Under the pieces are notes generated by a model that saw only the letters and a list, made by a program, of their open reading frames with translations, was not told the origin of the DNA and did not search any database. Both the position numbers and the translations under genes were made by a program. A stretch of 64,000 nucleotides of DNA, from NCBI GenBank assembly GCA_019419505.1, contig DXZS01000011.1:19676-83675 (forward strand), written 5' to 3'. Of the stretch, positions 52,481 through 61,239 are shown piece by piece. Position 1 is the first letter of the stretch. The number at the start of each line of letters is the position of its first letter. Source of the DNA: Collinsella sp. (GTDB lineage Bacteria > Actinomycetota > Coriobacteriia > Coriobacteriales > Coriobacteriaceae).

Positions 52481-52629
52481 ATATGCCTCCCTGTCATTGA
52501 ACAACCTTGTCTGAGCCATCATACAGAACACCCATCGCGACTCCGTTTACAACGGGTAAAAAGTCATATTGTCTCGAACATGAACAGCGTGTGGTCGTGA
52601 AGCTTTATCGCTCAGGTCAAATACGTCTG

Positions 52630-53304
52630 CTAGCGACGCTCATCCGTCGGTGCGCCCTCGACGATCGCGATGCCCGCCGATGCACCTAACGCGCTGGCGC
52701 CGGCCTCGATGAATGCGCAGGCCTCTTCGTAATTATGGATACCGCCCGCCGCCTTGATTGCCACGGCATCGCCGAGCACCTCGTGCATCAGCCGCACGTC
52801 CTCGAGCTTAGCACCGCCAAAGCTTCTGCCGGTCGATGTCTTAAGGAATCCCGGCTTGGCCTCCAGCGCGATCTCGCATACACGGCGCTTGGCGGCGTCG
52901 TCGCCGTCCAGCTTGCACATCTCGACGATTACCTTGTCAGTGATGCCATGCGCGCGACAAAAATCAGCAATGGTAGTCATCTCGCGCTCGATGGCATCAA
53001 AATCGCGGTTCTCGATCGACCTCTGATTCAAAACGTAGTCAATCTCGGTAAAGCCACACGCAGCGTATTCCTCAAACCTCGCAAGCTTCTCCTCAAGCGC
53101 CATAGTGCCCTGGGGAAAGTCGATAGCGCCGGCAAGGATGATGTCAGAGTCCTCGAGCATGGCGCGGCCCGTCTCGTACTCCTGCAGGTTCGCAAATACG
53201 CAGCGAAAGTTGTACTTTAACGCCTTCTCGACATATTGCTCAAACGTGTCCTCGGGGGCATCGATATAGTCGATGTATTTGTTGATGGGTTTGGCAAGCG
53301 TCAT
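52630..53304 (-). CDS. deoC: Deoxyribose-phosphate aldolase
   Basis: 224 aa TIM-barrel class I aldolase that splits deoxyribose 5-phosphate into glyceraldehyde 3-phosphate and acetaldehyde. Schiff-base lysine in FLKTSTGRS; VIVEMCKLDGD and AIKAAGGIHNYEEA match the family. AAGGAGG precedes the ATG. Size is normal. Confidence 0.92.
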   Translation of the reverse strand: MTLAKPINKYIDYIDAPEDTFEQYVEKALKYNFRCVFANLQEYETGRAMLEDSDIILAGAIDFPQGTMALEEKLARFEEYAACGFTEIDYVLNQRSIENRDFDAIEREMTTIADFCRAHGITDKVIVEMCKLDGDDAAKRRVCEIALEAKPGFLKTSTGRSFGGAKLEDVRLMHEVLGDAVAIKAAGGIHNYEEACAFIEAGASALGASAGIAIVEGAPTDERR

Positions 53305-53518
53305 GCTGGGCCTCCTTGTTCAGGACTGACAACCGATTCGTGGTTTCACGCGAAAAACCACGTTCAATGTACGCCCGGCATGCAAGGACAGCGTCCGCAT
53401 TCCGACAAGTGGTATGAAATTAGTTGTAAACGTATATTTACAGACAGCGAATGGCACCGCACGCGGATGCCGACAGCAAGACATCCCCCCTCAATACACC
53501 CTCATGCCCATTTAAATA

Positions 53519-53613
53519 GCAAGGGGCCCGTATCTGTTGGGATACGGGCCCCTTTCGGCCGTGACCTATCTCAGCAACAAAGACTACTTGCGGTGAGCGC
53601 GGTAGAACTCGAT
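53519..53613 (-). repeat. Displaced pgi 3' end and terminator (distal attachment-type repeat)
   Basis: 53583-53613 matches the last 10 codons plus stop of pgi (57091-57121) at 29 of 31 nt; both differences are synonymous, so IEFYRAHRK-stop is kept. A GGGGCCCGTATC...GATACGGGCCCC terminator at 53519-53556 parallels the one at 57025-57056. No start codon or rest of pgi is present here. The preceding gap 53305-53518 holds a small GTGGTTT/AAACCAC hairpin and no gene. Confidence 0.85.
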
Positions 53614-54076
53614 CGCACCATCTTATCCGAGCCGGGGCACGTTCGCATAGCGTGGCGCGTGACGGTTGCAAAACCACCCCATTTGAAACAAACGCAAAAA
53701 AGTACTTGCAAAGACGCGTTCCGACATATAAGTTGATAAAAGACCGCCGTTGCGGTTTTAAGTAGATCGAGCATATGAAGTTTGAGATTTAGCGTGTAAG
53801 AGAAGGAAGATCGGCAAAGTACAACCCCAAACGCAATGACAACTTAATGAGGTAACTGCCACATGTGAGGCACCCAGGGCATTGCTGTCTCGATTTTGAG
53901 CACGATGCCTTCCGCCTTGCATGGGCCGTTCCATCCCGCCCCTGCAGCAACTGCCTCACGGGCTCATTGAAAACCGCATAGCACCCCAACGTCAGCACAT
54001 CACCCACGGCAAGCACATCACTCACGACAACCAACACATCAACAAACAGCACGAACATCAACCGATTGGAGAAGCT

Positions 54077-54973
54077 ATGACAAACCACCACGCTGAAGAC
54101 GGCGATAAGAAAAGCATTCTGGATGTCCGCATTGAGCGAGCATCCGCAAACAAATACGACGCCGCCTTTGCCGCCGCAACCATCGAGAACTTCGCGTCGC
54201 TGCCGCTCGCGACGGTCTTGGCCGGCAAGCCTCAACTGCTGAAGCGCTGCATCAAAATCATGGGCGATCCCAGCATTCGCAGGCTGACAGATCCCTATGC
54301 CCCAAATCGAGATAACGAGCCTCGCGTCCTTACTATGGGCTGCTTAGCCCATATGCTCACGGCGCTCGACACGAAACTCAAGCTCGAATGGACACCCGAC
54401 GAGCGTTGCAAGCTCGAAATCAAGCGGGACGCCCTGTGCACTGCATTGTTCCTTCCGCTGAACGACCTCAAGCGCGGCAACGTCGAGCTCGATGCGCAGA
54501 CCCGGCAAATGCAAATGCCCGGCACCGCGAGACAGAAGACCCCAAGGCCCCGCGCGACCGTTATCGACCGCAACCGCCATAACCAGTTGACCGCGCAGTT
54601 TTCCATCGATGAGGCAGCCGTTAGAGCCTTGGTCGACACATTGTGCCTCCTGAGCATCAACGAACTGTTCGAGGGCTATCTCGCCCTTGTCCCCGCGACG
54701 GCACCCAAGTCGGTGGCAAAAATCATCGAGACCTGCAGGCACCAGTTTGGGCGCCATCGCAACGACGAGGAAATGAACGCCAGCATCGTGCGGCACTACA
54801 AGGCCCATTGCACAAACGGTGAACGCGCCCCAGTGGAGCATCAGCTACGACTCGCATACACCACGCCCATCGCAACGCTCCATCGCTTTGGAGCCCTTGA
54901 CATCCGAGAGCCGCACGAACAGGCGGCCTGTCCCGAAACCGAGCTCGATCGCAGGCTCGGACGAACCCGATAG
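54077..54973 (+). CDS. Unknown island protein
   Basis: 298 aa. ATG at 54077 has GGAGAAGCT upstream; a longer frame to 53921 lacks a site. No domain recognised. The N-terminus is acidic, the body mainly helical with many Arg/Lys, and a basic Pro-rich stretch (TARQKTPRPRATVIDRNRHN) lies at about 154-173. First gene of a three-gene island with a ClpP-like protease and a VirD4-like ATPase. The 463-nt leader from 53614 has a possible promoter (TTGCAA 53706, TATAAG 53727) but no other gene. Confidence 0.7.
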   Translation: MTNHHAEDGDKKSILDVRIERASANKYDAAFAAATIENFASLPLATVLAGKPQLLKRCIKIMGDPSIRRLTDPYAPNRDNEPRVLTMGCLAHMLTALDTKLKLEWTPDERCKLEIKRDALCTALFLPLNDLKRGNVELDAQTRQMQMPGTARQKTPRPRATVIDRNRHNQLTAQFSIDEAAVRALVDTLCLLSINELFEGYLALVPATAPKSVAKIIETCRHQFGRHRNDEEMNASIVRHYKAHCTNGERAPVEHQLRLAYTTPIATLHRFGALDIREPHEQAACPETELDRRLGRTR

Positions 54974-55035
54974 CTCGCCCGCCCTCGGCGGGCAGCAACC
55001 CATCCCACAACCCAACCAACCAGAAAGGAGTCCTC

Positions 55036-55653
55036 ATGAACACTTGTCAATCCCCCATCATCAGCCCCCTCACCATGCGTGAATCCGCCCGAGGCATCAC
55101 GCTCACCAGCATTTACGATGAGATGCTCGCCCGTCGCGAGCTCTCCGTCATGGGAAACATCGAAACCCCGATGGCCCACGACCTATGCCAGCAGATCCGC
55201 CTGCTCGATGCCACCGACCCCAGCCGCCCCATCACCATATTTGTCGCCAGCGCCGGCGGAAGCGTGCGATCGGGTCTTGCAATCTATGACGCCATGCGCC
55301 TCGCATCGTGCCCCATCCGCACCGTCTGCCTGGAATTCGCCGCGTCCATGGGCGCCGTGATCTTTATGGGCGGCGACGATCGCCGTATGGCGCCCCATGC
55401 AGAGCTCATGATTCACGACCCGCTGATCCCCCAGGGGGCAGGCGGCTCGGCACTTGCGCTGCAGGAAACCAGCCGGCGTCTCATGCAGACCCGCAAGACC
55501 CTCACGCAAATCCTCTCGGACCGCAGCGGCCTCACGCCCAAGCGCATCCAGTCCCTCACTGCAAAAGACACCTACCTTTCGGCCGAGCGCGCCGTCGAGC
55601 TCGGCTTTGCCCACGAAATCCTCTCGACCACCAAGGAGGTCGCCCATGTCTAA
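55036..55653 (+). CDS. ClpP-type serine protease on the island
   Basis: 205 aa. The catalytic triad is intact: Ser104 in EFAASMGAV, His127 in LMIHDPL, Asp178 in AKDTYLS. FVASAGGSVRSGLAIYDAM is the typical ClpP strand-helix. The N-terminus (about 1-30) does not resemble the housekeeping ClpP axial loop. Lone ClpP homologues occur in phages and conjugative elements, where they process or degrade element proteins. AAAGGAG precedes the ATG, and its stop overlaps the next start by 8 nt. Confidence 0.9.
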   Translation: MNTCQSPIISPLTMRESARGITLTSIYDEMLARRELSVMGNIETPMAHDLCQQIRLLDATDPSRPITIFVASAGGSVRSGLAIYDAMRLASCPIRTVCLEFAASMGAVIFMGGDDRRMAPHAELMIHDPLIPQGAGGSALALQETSRRLMQTRKTLTQILSDRSGLTPKRIQSLTAKDTYLSAERAVELGFAHEILSTTKEVAHV

Positions 55654-56950
55654 CCTCGCCAGCCGCCTCGCCGCATCTGAGTCCGCATCGTCCACCATCC
55701 TCGCCAAGGATCGAACGCTTTCCTGCGACACCCGCCAAACGGGACTCAACAACAACGCACTTGTGATCGGCCCCTCGGGAGCCGGCAAGACCCGAAACGT
55801 CCTCAAGCCCAACCTGCTGCAAATAAACGCAAGCTACATCGTGCTCGACACCAAAGGCACGCTCTGTCGCGAAGTGGGACCCGTGCTGGCAGCCCACGGT
55901 TACCGCGTGCAATGTCTCAACTTCGCCGACCTCAACACCGTCCCGGCCCTTGCGCCCGGCATCGAGCGCTGCGGCTACAACCCCCTGAGGCACATTCGCC
56001 GCAAGGCGGACGGCAGGCCCAACCAGCAGGACATCCTCTCGGTGGCAAAGGCCATCTGCCCCATCGAGGACAACAACCAGCCTTTTTGGGATCATGCGGC
56101 GGCAAACCTGCTGTCGTGTCTTATCGCCTACGTCACCGAACAGCTGCCCGCCGACGAGCAGACGATCAGCTCGGTCATCAAGCTGATCGAGCACCTGCAA
56201 GACGGTGCCACGGGTCGATTGTTTGACGACCTGATCACGACCGACCCCCAAAGCTATGCCCTCTCGCTATGGCGGCGCTACGCCATTACGCAAAATGCCG
56301 AGCGCATGCACGCGAGCATCGTCGGCATCCTTGCCGAAAAGGTCATGTGTCTGGGATTCGACGGTGCGGCACAGCTCTATCGTGAGTGCCATCAGGTGGA
56401 CTTCGCTTCCATGGGACACACCCCCTGCGCCCTGTTTGTAACCGTGAGCGATATTGACCGCAATCTCGATCCGCTGACCGGCCTCTTTATTTCGCAGGCG
56501 TTTATGGGCCTCATACGCGAGGCCGACAAGCAGCCCGACGGCAGCCTGCCCGTGCCCGTACGCTTTATGCTCGACGACTTTGCAAACCTGCAGATTCCCC
56601 AGATCGACAACGTGCTCTCGATTATCCGAAGCCGCAACATCTGGGCAACGCTGCTGCTGCAGTCGACCAATCAACTCGATGCGCTCTACGGGGAGGCGCG
56701 TGCACGCTCCATCATGGGCAACTGCGACGCGCATCTGGTATTGGCCTTCCAGGACCCCGAGAGCGCCCGGGTATTTTCCGACCGTGCCGATGCATTGCCC
56801 AGCACACTTATGGCGACGCCAATCGATCGCTCGTGGCTCTTTGTGCGCGGTCGTACCCCCGAGCAGGTCGAACGCTTTAGGCTCGAAGACCATCCGCTGT
56901 ACGGGGAACTGCCCGAAGCGCAGCGAGGCCATGCGGAGGCCGAGCTCTAG
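55646..56950 (+). CDS. VirD4/TraG-like ATPase without membrane anchor
   Basis: 434 aa. Walker A IGPSGAGKTRNV (about 41-52), VLDTKGTL, Walker B-like RFMLDDFANL (about 305), LLQSTNQLDALYGEAR and an MGNCDAHLVL motif match type IV coupling proteins. The usual N-terminal transmembrane helices and part of the all-alpha domain are absent, so it is a soluble, shortened form. GGAGG lies 7 nt before the ATG, inside the ClpP end. No relaxase, T4SS or integrase gene is present beside it. Confidence 0.87.
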   Translation: MSNLASRLAASESASSTILAKDRTLSCDTRQTGLNNNALVIGPSGAGKTRNVLKPNLLQINASYIVLDTKGTLCREVGPVLAAHGYRVQCLNFADLNTVPALAPGIERCGYNPLRHIRRKADGRPNQQDILSVAKAICPIEDNNQPFWDHAAANLLSCLIAYVTEQLPADEQTISSVIKLIEHLQDGATGRLFDDLITTDPQSYALSLWRRYAITQNAERMHASIVGILAEKVMCLGFDGAAQLYRECHQVDFASMGHTPCALFVTVSDIDRNLDPLTGLFISQAFMGLIREADKQPDGSLPVPVRFMLDDFANLQIPQIDNVLSIIRSRNIWATLLLQSTNQLDALYGEARARSIMGNCDAHLVLAFQDPESARVFSDRADALPSTLMATPIDRSWLFVRGRTPEQVERFRLEDHPLYGELPEAQRGHAEAEL

Positions 56951-57024
56951 ACGCAGGGCCCTCGCAGCACGCGACGCTCCGGCGAAGATCCTTAAAGGCC
57001 GTGCGCCCCGGGGCCACGGCAAAG

Positions 57025-57121
57025 CAAAGGGGCCCGCATCCGATGGGATACGGGCCCCTGGCTATAAGGCGCGATGCGTTAACAGCAGCGACTACTTGCG
57101 ATGAGCGCGATAGAACTCGAT
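57025..57121 (-). repeat. pgi 3' end and terminator bordering the island
   Basis: 57091-57121 is the functional pgi 3' end; 57025-57056 is its terminator (GGGGCCCGCATC...GATACGGGCCCC). The same block recurs at 53519-53613 in the same orientation, enclosing about 3.5 kb. This is the pattern left by insertion at a gene 3' end with a replacement end carried by the element. Confidence 0.85.
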
Positions 57122-58786
57122 GAGCGCCTGGGTCGAAGCGTCCTGCTCGGCCTTGGCGGCGTCGTCGTGGAAGGCCGGGGTGATCTGCTTGGCAAGCTGC
57201 TTGCCCAGCTCGACGCCCCACTGGTCGTAGGAGTCGATGCCCCAGACCGTGCCCTCGACAAACGTGATGTGCTCGTACAGGGCGATGAGCTCGCCGAGTG
57301 CGAACGGGGTCAGCGTGTCGCCGAAGATCGAGGTCGTCGGACGGTTGCCCTCAAAGCAGCGGGCCGGGACGATCTGCTCGGGCGTGCCCTCGGCACGAAC
57401 CTCGTCGGCCGTCTTACCAAAGGCGAGCGCCTTGGTCTGGGCCAGGAAGTTGCCCAGGAACAGCTCGTGGACGTCCTGGCCGCTGTCGGTTGCGGGGTTG
57501 GCAGTGTTGGCGAAAGCGATAAAGTCGGCCGGGACCACCACGGTGCCCTGGTGCAGCAGCTGGTAGAAGGCGTGCTGACCGTTGGTACCGGGCTCGCCCC
57601 AGAAGATCTCACCGGTATCGGAGGTCACAGCGCTGCCGTCCCAGCGGACGTGCTTGCCGTTGGACTCCATGGTGAGCTGTTGCAGGTAGGCCGGGAAGCG
57701 GTGCAGATACTGGCAGTACGGCAGCACGGCGTGGCTCTTGGAACCGAAGAAGTTGACGTACCAGACGTTGAGCAGGCCCATCAGCGCGACGGCGTTGTTC
57801 TCGAGCGGGGTGTTGCAGAAGTACTCGTCGATGGCGTGGAAGCCCTCAAGGAACTGCTGGAAGCGCTCGGGGCCGAGCACGACGATCAGCGACAGACCCA
57901 CGGCGGAGTCGACGGAATAGCGGCCGCCGACCCAGTTCCAAAAACCGAAGGCGTTGGCGGGGTCGATACCGAAGGCCTCGACCTTTTCGAGCGCGGTGGA
58001 AACGGCGACGAAGTGCTTTGCCACGGCCTCGGCGTTCTGCTCATCGGAGCCATCGATGGCGCCCTGAGCCTTGAGCTGCTCGAGCATCCAGGTCTTGACC
58101 TCGCGGGCGTTGGTGAGGGTCTCGAGCGTGGTGAAGGTCTTGGAGACGATGATCACGAGCGTGGTCTCGGGATCCAGACCCTTGAGCTTCTCGGCCTGGT
58201 CGTTGGGATCGATGTTGGAGATATAGCGGCAATCGATACCGGCGTCGGCATAGGGACGCAGGGCCTCGTAAGCCATGACCGGGCCCAGATCGGAGCCGCC
58301 GATGCCGATGGACACCAGGTGCTCGATCTTTTTGCCGGTAACACCCTTCCACTCACCGGAGCGCACGCGCTCGGCGAAGGCATACATGCGGTCGAGAACC
58401 TCGTGCACGTCGGCGACGACGTCCTGGCCGTCGACGATGAGCTGGCCCTTCTCGCTTGCCGGGCGGCGCAGCGCGGTGTGCAGGACGGCGCGGTCCTCGG
58501 TGGTGTTGATGTGCTCGCCGGAGAACATGGCGTCGCGGCGCTCCTCGAGCTTCACCTCGCGGGCAAGATCGCACAGCAGCTTGACGGTCTCATCAGTCAC
58601 CAGGTTCTTGGACAGGTCGAAGTGCAGGTCACCGGCGTCAAAGCTCAGCTTGTTCACGCGCTCGGCATCGGCGGCGAACCAGGCCTTGAGGTCGATACCC
58701 TCGGCCTCGAGCTTCTCCTGATGGGCCTCGAGCGCCTTCCAAGCGGCAGTCGACGTAGCATCGATAGGTGCGGCAACAGTTGCCAT
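57092..58786 (-). CDS. pgi: Glucose-6-phosphate isomerase
   Basis: 564 aa, long bacterial Pgi type. VSIGIGGSDLGPVMAYEAL, the signature LIVVLGPERFQQFLEGFHAI and GQHAFYQLLHQGT mark sugar-binding and catalytic segments. Interconverts glucose 6-phosphate and fructose 6-phosphate in glycolysis. GGAGGACTCT precedes the ATG at 58786. Its last codons coincide with the island border, but the C-terminus is intact. Confidence 0.94.
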   Translation of the reverse strand: MATVAAPIDATSTAAWKALEAHQEKLEAEGIDLKAWFAADAERVNKLSFDAGDLHFDLSKNLVTDETVKLLCDLAREVKLEERRDAMFSGEHINTTEDRAVLHTALRRPASEKGQLIVDGQDVVADVHEVLDRMYAFAERVRSGEWKGVTGKKIEHLVSIGIGGSDLGPVMAYEALRPYADAGIDCRYISNIDPNDQAEKLKGLDPETTLVIIVSKTFTTLETLTNAREVKTWMLEQLKAQGAIDGSDEQNAEAVAKHFVAVSTALEKVEAFGIDPANAFGFWNWVGGRYSVDSAVGLSLIVVLGPERFQQFLEGFHAIDEYFCNTPLENNAVALMGLLNVWYVNFFGSKSHAVLPYCQYLHRFPAYLQQLTMESNGKHVRWDGSAVTSDTGEIFWGEPGTNGQHAFYQLLHQGTVVVPADFIAFANTANPATDSGQDVHELFLGNFLAQTKALAFGKTADEVRAEGTPEQIVPARCFEGNRPTTSIFGDTLTPFALGELIALYEHITFVEGTVWGIDSYDQWGVELGKQLAKQITPAFHDDAAKAEQDASTQALIEFYRAHRK

Positions 58787-58909
58787 AGAGTCCTCCTCAG
58801 CATACGGGCGCACGCCTCCATGCGCCCGGACATTCAGATGCCACTATTCTAGCGCAGGTCAAGACTATAATCAGCGAGCGTTGCCAATCGGCCCCCAAAC
58901 GGCAACCGA

Positions 58910-58985
58910 CCAAAAAGGGACAGGTTTAATTTGGCAGGTCAAACGCTTTACCAATCAAAAATAACCTATCCCTTTATGCCAAATA
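58910..58985. repeat. Inverted pair of the dispersed AAAGGGACAGGTT repeat
   Basis: AAAAAGGGACAGGTTTAATT (58914) followed by an inverted partner AATAACCTATCCCTTT (58960). The pair could fold or mark an insertion. Copy-to-copy likeness with 20396-20428 is strong over about 25 nt. Confidence 0.55.
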
Positions 58986-59510
58986 TTAGGCCGCAGCGCA
59001 GACGCTACCGAGCAACTCACGCAGAGGAGACCCGATGCCCTCCAGCAGTTCGGGCGCGATGATGGCAAAAACGGGAACCTCGCCGGCCCCCACGACGGCA
59101 GGCACCTTGCCCTCCGAGACGATACATCCATAAGGGACAAAACCGTCTTCGCCGACATCGAGCGCCGCCATGCGACGGGCGAGCTCGCGCGCAAAGCCGG
59201 CAGTATCGGCATCGCCAATCGCCAAGACAAAGTCCACGCCTTCGTCGGTCGCCAGGGCCACGGCTTCGTCGATCAGCTCGTCTCCTCCGTCGCCTTCAAC
59301 CGAGCCGCAGCGGAAAAGCACGCGCTCGAGCAGGGCGCGATCAACCGAGCCCAGCGCCGCCGAAACGAGCTCATCACGCGTGTGCTTGTCGCCTCCCAGC
59401 ACGACCAGTGCCTTGGTGCCGCCATAGTGGGCAACCAATCGCCCGCACCAGCGAGCCACATCCCCATCCGCAACCAAGCGCGTCGGCATACCAAACCCAT
59501 AGTTGACCAT
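58986..59510 (-). CDS. Stand-alone N-terminal domain like iron-containing alcohol dehydrogenase
   Basis: 174 aa. MVNYGFGMPTRLVADGDVAR, ALVVLGGDKHTRDE and DEGVDFVLAIGDADTAGFAR parallel the nucleotide-binding half of Fe-ADH proteins (where VLAVGGGSVID is usual). The metal-binding C-terminal half is missing, and the glycine-rich loop is replaced by GDADT. It may be a remnant or a repurposed binding domain. ATG at 59510 is preferred; 59561 is possible. Assignment is tentative. Confidence 0.55.
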   Translation of the reverse strand: MVNYGFGMPTRLVADGDVARWCGRLVAHYGGTKALVVLGGDKHTRDELVSAALGSVDRALLERVLFRCGSVEGDGGDELIDEAVALATDEGVDFVLAIGDADTAGFARELARRMAALDVGEDGFVPYGCIVSEGKVPAVVGAGEVPVFAIIAPELLEGIGSPLRELLGSVCAAA

Positions 59511-59636
59511 TATCCCCACAACCCTTCCGTGCTTTATGGTGGTATCAATCGTTAGCCTCATGCTACGAAGCGAGCTTTTCCGAGCTGTTACGCACTCTTT
59601 AGGGCTGCGTTAAAAACCCGATGCAGCCGCACGACC

Positions 59637-59663
59637 ATACCTGCCAAAAAGGGGCAGGTTTTG
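59637..59663 (+). repeat. Dispersed repeat, copy with perfect short palindrome
   Basis: ACCTGCCAAAAAGGGGCAGG, a 7-bp self-complementary form of the dispersed repeat, 25 nt before the SOS boxes. Confidence 0.5.
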
Positions 59664-59688
59664 ACGGTGTCCGGTCGAGCAGGTATTA

Positions 59689-59718
59689 TCGAACAGGTAT
59701 TCGATAAGAACATGTGTT
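59689..59718 (+). promoter_or_regulatory. Two LexA-type SOS boxes
   Basis: CGAACAGGTATTCG (59689-59702) and GAACATGTGTTT (59707-59718) each match the Gram-positive/actinobacterial LexA consensus CGAAC-N4-GTTCG with one mismatch in the core arms. They lie 16-45 nt before the start of a Y-family polymerase gene, a typical SOS target. Confidence 0.72.
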
Positions 59719-59733
59719 TGATGGGAGGCTCGG

Positions 59734-61239
59734 ATGGAGCACGAGCAGCACGCCTACATCTGCATCGACCTCAAGACGTTTTATGCCAGCGTCGAGTGCG
59801 TCGATCGTGGGCTCGATCCGCTCACCACCAACCTGGTCGTTGCCGACGAATCGCGCGGACGCACGACCATCTGTCTCGCTATCACGCAGACCATGAAGGA
59901 CCTCGGGATACACAACCGCTGCCGTCTATTCGAGATTCCCGACGGCATCGACTACATCAAAGCAGTGCCGCGCATGCAACACTACATGGAGGTGTCGGCG
60001 CAAATCTACGGCGTCTATCTGGAATACGTCAGCCCCCAGGACGTGCACGTCTACTCCATCGATGAGTGCTTTATCGACGTGACGCCCTATCTGGACCTTT
60101 ATCACACCGATGCCGAAGGGTTCGCCTGCATGTTGCGCGACGAGGTCTTGGGGCGCACCGGCATCACGGCGACGGTCGGTATCGGCCCCAACCTATTCCA
60201 GGCCAAGGTGGCGCTCGACATCACCGCCAAGCACGTAGCCAGCCGCATTGGCGTACTCGACGACGAGATTTTTCGCAAGGAGATCTGGCCCCATCGCCCC
60301 ATCACCGACATCTGGGGCATCGGCCCCGGCGTGGCGGCCCGTCTCGAGAAATACGGCGTCTACGACCTGATGGGCGTCGCCGCACTCGACGAGAACCTGC
60401 TCTACGACGAACTCGGCGTCAACGCCGAATATCTCATCGACCACGCCTTCGGGCGCGAGCCGACAACCATCGCCGATATCCAAGCCTATCGCCCGCAAGC
60501 GACCTCGACCACCACAGGACAGGTGCTCTCGAAGGGCTATGCCTACGAGCAGGCCTACACCGTCTTGCGCGAAATGGTCGACAACGCCGTGTTGGATCTA
60601 GTCGATAAGCACGTGGTCTGCGACAGCATCTCGCTCTTTGTGGGCTACGCGAGCGAGCGCGCCGACATCCGCAGGCTTGATGCCAGCGGTACTGCACAAT
60701 ATGTGGACGGATGCGGACACCTGCGCTCGAGTACGTCGAGCATCGAACCCACCGCAACCGCCGGCCCCGAGCTCGCGCCCCGTGCTCCCAAGCCCGTCCA
60801 GCGCGATGACGAAAGGCGTCGCCTGGTGCGCGAAGCGCAGGCAATCGATGGCATCTTTGTGGGAGAGCATGGCGGCAAACCGCGTGGTGGCTATGCCGCA
60901 CTCTTTGCGCACTCCAACGCCTCGCGAAAGCTGCCCGAGCGCACTAATTCGTTTAAGAAAATCATGGGGTATTTCGATGACCTTTGGGCACAAACGGTCG
61001 ATCCCAAACGACCGGTCAAGCGCATCAACCTGGGATTTGGCAATCTTGTGCCCGAGGAATTTGCCACCATCGATCTGTTCAGCGATATCGAGGCCGATGA
61101 GCGCGAGCGCGACCTGGCGCGCGCCGTCCTGGCCGTGAAAGGCAAGTACGGCAAGAACGCGCTCGTCAAGGGATTAAGCTTTACCGCCGGCGCCACCGCG
61201 CGCGAACGCAACGGCCAAGTTGGAGGACATCGTGCCTAA
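59734..61239 (+). CDS. Y-family DNA polymerase (UvrX/YqjW-like)
   Basis: 501 aa translesion polymerase. Catalytic YICIDLKTFYASVECV (first Asp) and HVYSIDECFIDVT (Asp-Glu) are present, then the helix-hairpin-helix IWGIGPGVAARLEKYG. The C-terminal little-finger region is long and contains a loop of about 60 residues that is not typical. Shares the order with a YolD-like gene, as in Bacillus yqjW-yqjX and uvrX-yolD. GGGAGG precedes the ATG; two SOS boxes lie upstream, so DNA-damage induction is likely. Confidence 0.9.
   Translation: MEHEQHAYICIDLKTFYASVECVDRGLDPLTTNLVVADESRGRTTICLAITQTMKDLGIHNRCRLFEIPDGIDYIKAVPRMQHYMEVSAQIYGVYLEYVSPQDVHVYSIDECFIDVTPYLDLYHTDAEGFACMLRDEVLGRTGITATVGIGPNLFQAKVALDITAKHVASRIGVLDDEIFRKEIWPHRPITDIWGIGPGVAARLEKYGVYDLMGVAALDENLLYDELGVNAEYLIDHAFGREPTTIADIQAYRPQATSTTTGQVLSKGYAYEQAYTVLREMVDNAVLDLVDKHVVCDSISLFVGYASERADIRRLDASGTAQYVDGCGHLRSSTSSIEPTATAGPELAPRAPKPVQRDDERRRLVREAQAIDGIFVGEHGGKPRGGYAALFAHSNASRKLPERTNSFKKIMGYFDDLWAQTVDPKRPVKRINLGFGNLVPEEFATIDLFSDIEADERERDLARAVLAVKGKYGKNALVKGLSFTAGATARERNGQVGGHRA

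Noticed and set aside
53921..54076. N-terminal extension of the first island protein
   Set aside because: The extension is Thr/His-rich and unlike coding sequence here; GGAG and an ATG at 54077 give a better start.
57101..58852. 583-aa plus-strand frame opposite pgi
   Set aside because: Antisense shadow; pgi is complete and signature-bearing on the minus strand.
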